NCBI GenBank assembly: GCA_965277355.1
Contig: CBDICN010000001.1
Span: forward strand, 1,240,001-1,304,000
Length of the DNA stretch: 64,000 nucleotides
Reading direction: 5' to 3'
Source of the DNA: RH-AL1 sp965277355
GTDB taxonomy: Bacteria; Pseudomonadota; Alphaproteobacteria; Rhizobiales; Beijerinckiaceae
Under the pieces are notes generated by a model. That model was given only the letters and a program-made list of their open reading frames with translations. It was not told where the DNA came from and made no database searches. The position numbers and the translations under genes are program-made. Positions 61,627 through 64,000 of the stretch are shown piece after piece. Positions within the stretch are counted from its first letter, which is position 1. Each line of letters begins with the position of its first letter.

Positions 61627-63303
61627 TCACATCCCCGAATAGTTCGGCCCTCCGGAGCCTTCCGGCGCCACCCAGGTGATGTTTTGCGCCGGATCCTTGA
61701 TGTCGCAAGTCTTGCAGTGCACGCAGTTCTGCGCGTTGATGACGAAGCTGGGGTCCGTCTTCGCCGCCTCGTCCTTGTAGACCACCTCGTAGACGCCGGC
61801 CGGGCAATAGAGCCGCGCCGGCTCGCCGTAGACCGGCAGATTGTTCTTGATCGGGATCGACGGATCGGTGAGCACCAGGTGCGGCGGCTGGTTCTCCTCG
61901 TGGTTGGTGCTCGAGAGATAGACCGAGGACGCTTTGTCGAAGGTGAGCTTGCCGTCGGGCTTGGGGTAGACGATCGGGGTGACCTCGGCGAGCGGCTTGA
62001 GCGTCTGGTAGTCCGCCTTGCCGTGCTTGAGCGTGCCGAACAGCGAGAAGCTCGCCAGCGCGTTGGTCCACATGTCGAGGCCGCCCAGCACCACGCCGCC
62101 GATCGTGCCGTAGCGCGACCACAACGGCTTGACGTTGCGGACACCCTTGAGGTCGTGCCCGATCTCCGTCTCTCGCCATGTGTCGGCATAGGCGGCGAGC
62201 CTGTCGTGCGAGCGACCGGCCTTGAGCGCCTCGGCGAGAGCCTCGGCCGCCTGCATCCCGGAGTAGATCGCGTTGTGCGAGCCTTTGATGCGCGGCACGT
62301 TGACGAAGCCGGCGGCGCAGCCGATCAACGCGGCACCGGGCACCGCCAGCGTCGGCACCGACTGCCAGCCGCCTTCGGTGATGGCGCGCGCGCCGTAGGC
62401 GAGGCGTTCGCCGCCTTGAAAGGTCGGCGCGATCATCGGGTGGGTCTTGTAGCGCTGGAACTCGTCGAACGGCGACAGGGTCGGGTTCTGATAGTTCAGA
62501 TGGACGACGTAGCCGACGGCGACGCGATCCTCCCCGAAATGATACAGGAAGGAGCCGCCGCCGGTCGAATTGTCGAGTGGCCAGCCAAACGAATGCTGGA
62601 CCCGGCCGGCGTGGTGCTGGTCAGGCTTCACCCGCCAAAGCTCCTTGAGGCCGATGCCGTACTTCTGGGGCTCGCCGGCCGCGTGCAGGTCGTACTTGGA
62701 CACGAGCTGCTTGGTCAGCGAGCCCCGCGCGCCTTCGGCCAGCAAGGTATAGCGCCCGCTCAGTTCCATCCCGCGCGTGTAGTTGCCGGTCGGCTTGCCG
62801 TCCTTGCCGATGCCCATGTCGCCGGTGGCGATCCCGACCACCGCTTCGCCCTCGTAGAGCACTTCGCTGGCCGAGAAGCCCGGATAGATATCGACGCCGA
62901 GCGCCTCGGCCTTGGCGGCCATGTACTTGGTGAGGTCGGACAGCGAGCCGATGAAGTTGCCGTGGTTCGCCATCAGCCTCGGCATCAAGCCGTTGGGCAA
63001 CCGCATGCCGCCCGTCTTGGTGAGATAGTAGAAGCGGTCTTCCTTGACCTCGGTCTTGAGCGGCCGCTCGTCGTCTTGGCGCCATTCGGGCATGAGCAGA
63101 TCGAGCGCCCGCGGGTCCATCACGATGCCGGACAGGATGTGGGCGCCGACCTCGGAGCCTTTCTCGACCACCACCACGCCGAGATCGGCGTCGATCTGCT
63201 TCAGCCGGATCGCGGCGGCGAGACCGGCCGGTCCGGCGCCGACGATCACGACGTCGAAGTCCATGGTCTCGCGCGGCTCGGCAGCCGCCTCTTGTCCGCT
63301 CAT
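61627..63303 (-). CDS. Electron transfer flavoprotein-ubiquinone oxidoreductase
   Basis: A 558-residue monotopic membrane flavoprotein that passes electrons from ETF to ubiquinone. The FAD motif VVIVGAGPAGLAAAIRLKQ (about 18-36) is followed by GSEVGAHILSG, the membrane-insertion and quinone region, GCAAGFVNVPRIKGSHNAI, and the C-terminal 4Fe-4S site with CPAGVYEVVY, NCVHCKTCDIKDP. Length and order are as in eukaryotic and bacterial ETF-QO. The ATG at 63303 has only a weak site. It is divergent from the uracil-DNA-glycosylase-like gene. Confidence 0.96.
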   Translation of the reverse strand: MSGQEAAAEPRETMDFDVVIVGAGPAGLAAAIRLKQIDADLGVVVVEKGSEVGAHILSGIVMDPRALDLLMPEWRQDDERPLKTEVKEDRFYYLTKTGGMRLPNGLMPRLMANHGNFIGSLSDLTKYMAAKAEALGVDIYPGFSASEVLYEGEAVVGIATGDMGIGKDGKPTGNYTRGMELSGRYTLLAEGARGSLTKQLVSKYDLHAAGEPQKYGIGLKELWRVKPDQHHAGRVQHSFGWPLDNSTGGGSFLYHFGEDRVAVGYVVHLNYQNPTLSPFDEFQRYKTHPMIAPTFQGGERLAYGARAITEGGWQSVPTLAVPGAALIGCAAGFVNVPRIKGSHNAIYSGMQAAEALAEALKAGRSHDRLAAYADTWRETEIGHDLKGVRNVKPLWSRYGTIGGVVLGGLDMWTNALASFSLFGTLKHGKADYQTLKPLAEVTPIVYPKPDGKLTFDKASSVYLSSTNHEENQPPHLVLTDPSIPIKNNLPVYGEPARLYCPAGVYEVVYKDEAAKTDPSFVINAQNCVHCKTCDIKDPAQNITWVAPEGSGGPNYSGM

Positions 63304-63437
63304 CGACACGCTCTCGAAATCTGTATATTCGTCAGTCGGGGATGTGGGCCGGCCTAGCCCAAAGCCAAGAGCCGGGCAATGGCGACGCGACCAAACACCC
63401 TCCCCTTCGAAAGACCGGGATGGTAGTCTCTCCGGCG

Positions 63438-64000
63438 ATGGATGGTGTCCCCGACGATCGGCTCGCTCTCGAAAGCCTGCTGCGCTGGTACCAGGCGATG
63501 GGCGTGGACGCGTCGATCGACGAAGAGCCGCATGACCGCTTCGGCTCGCTCGACGCGCAGCCCGCGGCGCGCCCTGCGCCCGTAACCGGCACCGCGCCGA
63601 TCCCTCCGACCTCGCCGATGCCGTCGCCACCACGGAGAGTGTCGGCGACGGGCTCGACAAACGCGGAAGCGCTGATCCGGCAGGCCGAGGCGCTCGCCGC
63701 CGAAGCGACGACGCTCGAGCAACTCTTCGCCCGGCTGGAGACGCTGCCGGGCTGCACCCTGGCGCAGACGGCGACGAAGATGATCGCCGCCGCCGGGACG
63801 CCCGGCGCGCGCGTGATGCTGATCGGCGCCGCGCCGGAAGCCGACGACGAGCGTCACGGCGACGCCTTCGCCGGCAAGCATGGCGCCCTCCTCGATGCGA
63901 TGATGCGGGCGATCGACCTCGGGCGCGCGGAGGTCCACCTCGCCAACCTGATCCCGTGGCGGCCGCCCGGCGCGCGCGCGCCGACCCCGCTCGAGCTCGC
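63438..64000 (+). CDS. Uracil-DNA glycosylase-like protein, type 4/5 family (3' end outside window)
   Basis: The N-terminal 187 codons of a divergent UDG-superfamily protein run off the end. Residues 1-75 are Pro/Ala-rich linker. Then GCTLAQTATKMIAA, RVMLIGAAPEADDERHGDAFAGKHGALLDAMM and ANLIPWRPPGARAPTPLE match the fold of type 4 UDGs in order. The usual GEAPG catalytic loop reads GAAPE here, and the first CxxC of the cluster site has one Cys, so activity or cofactor binding may be altered. ATG 63438 is used. Placement beside ETF-QO is, as I recall, common in alphaproteobacteria. Confidence 0.75.
   Translation, partial: MDGVPDDRLALESLLRWYQAMGVDASIDEEPHDRFGSLDAQPAARPAPVTGTAPIPPTSPMPSPPRRVSATGSTNAEALIRQAEALAAEATTLEQLFARLETLPGCTLAQTATKMIAAAGTPGARVMLIGAAPEADDERHGDAFAGKHGALLDAMMRAIDLGRAEVHLANLIPWRPPGARAPTPLEL

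Overview
The window is about 64 kb of uniformly GC-rich, gene-dense DNA. It looks like the chromosome of an alphaproteobacterium, most likely in the Hyphomicrobiales (Rhizobiales; Beijerinckiaceae or Methylobacteriaceae-like). The pointers are a MipZ division ATPase, a cysE-DUF3126 pair, a PAS_5 protein, two outer-membrane barrels whose mature N-terminus begins ADLPSRR, an intracellular PHB depolymerase and a long-form Sua5. I see no rRNA, tRNA, CRISPR array, prophage or intact insertion sequence. Most of the window is housekeeping chromosome; a visibly more A/T-rich stretch at about 24.0-25.9 kb carries an HNH-type gene and a broken small gene.

Layout. 1-5.7 kb: end of thrC, an M16 peptidase and a GNAT acetyltransferase, translationally coupled, then a 7TM-PAS-GGDEF-EAL protein. 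5.8-11.1 kb: AAA ATPase, threonine aldolase, amidase and an exported ferritin-like (desiccation-related) protein. 11.3-20.8 kb: two-domain VOC protein, GMC oxidoreductase with an apparent ATT start, an SDR and a GH63-type glucosidase that overlap, an exported TPR-like protein and a membrane ClpP-like protein. 21.2-24 kb: PAS_5, duplicated DUF3126, cysE, alpha/beta hydrolase. 24-25.9 kb: accessory stretch. 25.9-30.3 kb: CHCC zinc finger, FAD monooxygenase, mipZ, GST-like protein, phaZ.

30.4-42.0 kb is the most notable part: an 11-gene minus-strand operon with nearly every junction overlapping or only a few bases long. It encodes alternative complex III (actA-B-C-D-E-F), one uncharacterised two-helix membrane protein, and a caa3-type cytochrome c oxidase (subunits II, I, III, IV). 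Subunit I carries the YSHPAVY signature of A2-type oxidases and subunit II carries a fused cytochrome c domain. Together they make a complete quinol-to-oxygen branch that needs no bc1 complex: ActB/C/F oxidise quinol, the haems of ActA/ActE carry electrons to the haem c of subunit II, and then CuA, haem a and the binuclear centre reduce oxygen. The unknown protein between the modules is the best candidate for a new component.

42.2-64 kb: small Cys-rich exported protein, two paralogous outer-membrane barrels flanking rimO (each ending in a GCGA-loop terminator), LysM membrane protein, LOG-family hydrolase, phospholipase D-like protein, FAD-linked 2-hydroxyacid dehydrogenase, saccharopine-reductase-like protein, large TPR protein, ispE, HMCES/YedK protein, sua5, DUF2945 protein next to a 14-bp tandem repeat, acuI, maiA, alpha/beta hydrolase, a truncated metallo-beta-lactamase gene, ETF-ubiquinone oxidoreductase, and the start of a divergent uracil-DNA-glycosylase-like gene that runs off the end. 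Several starts are TTG or GTG; they were chosen from upstream purine-rich sites.
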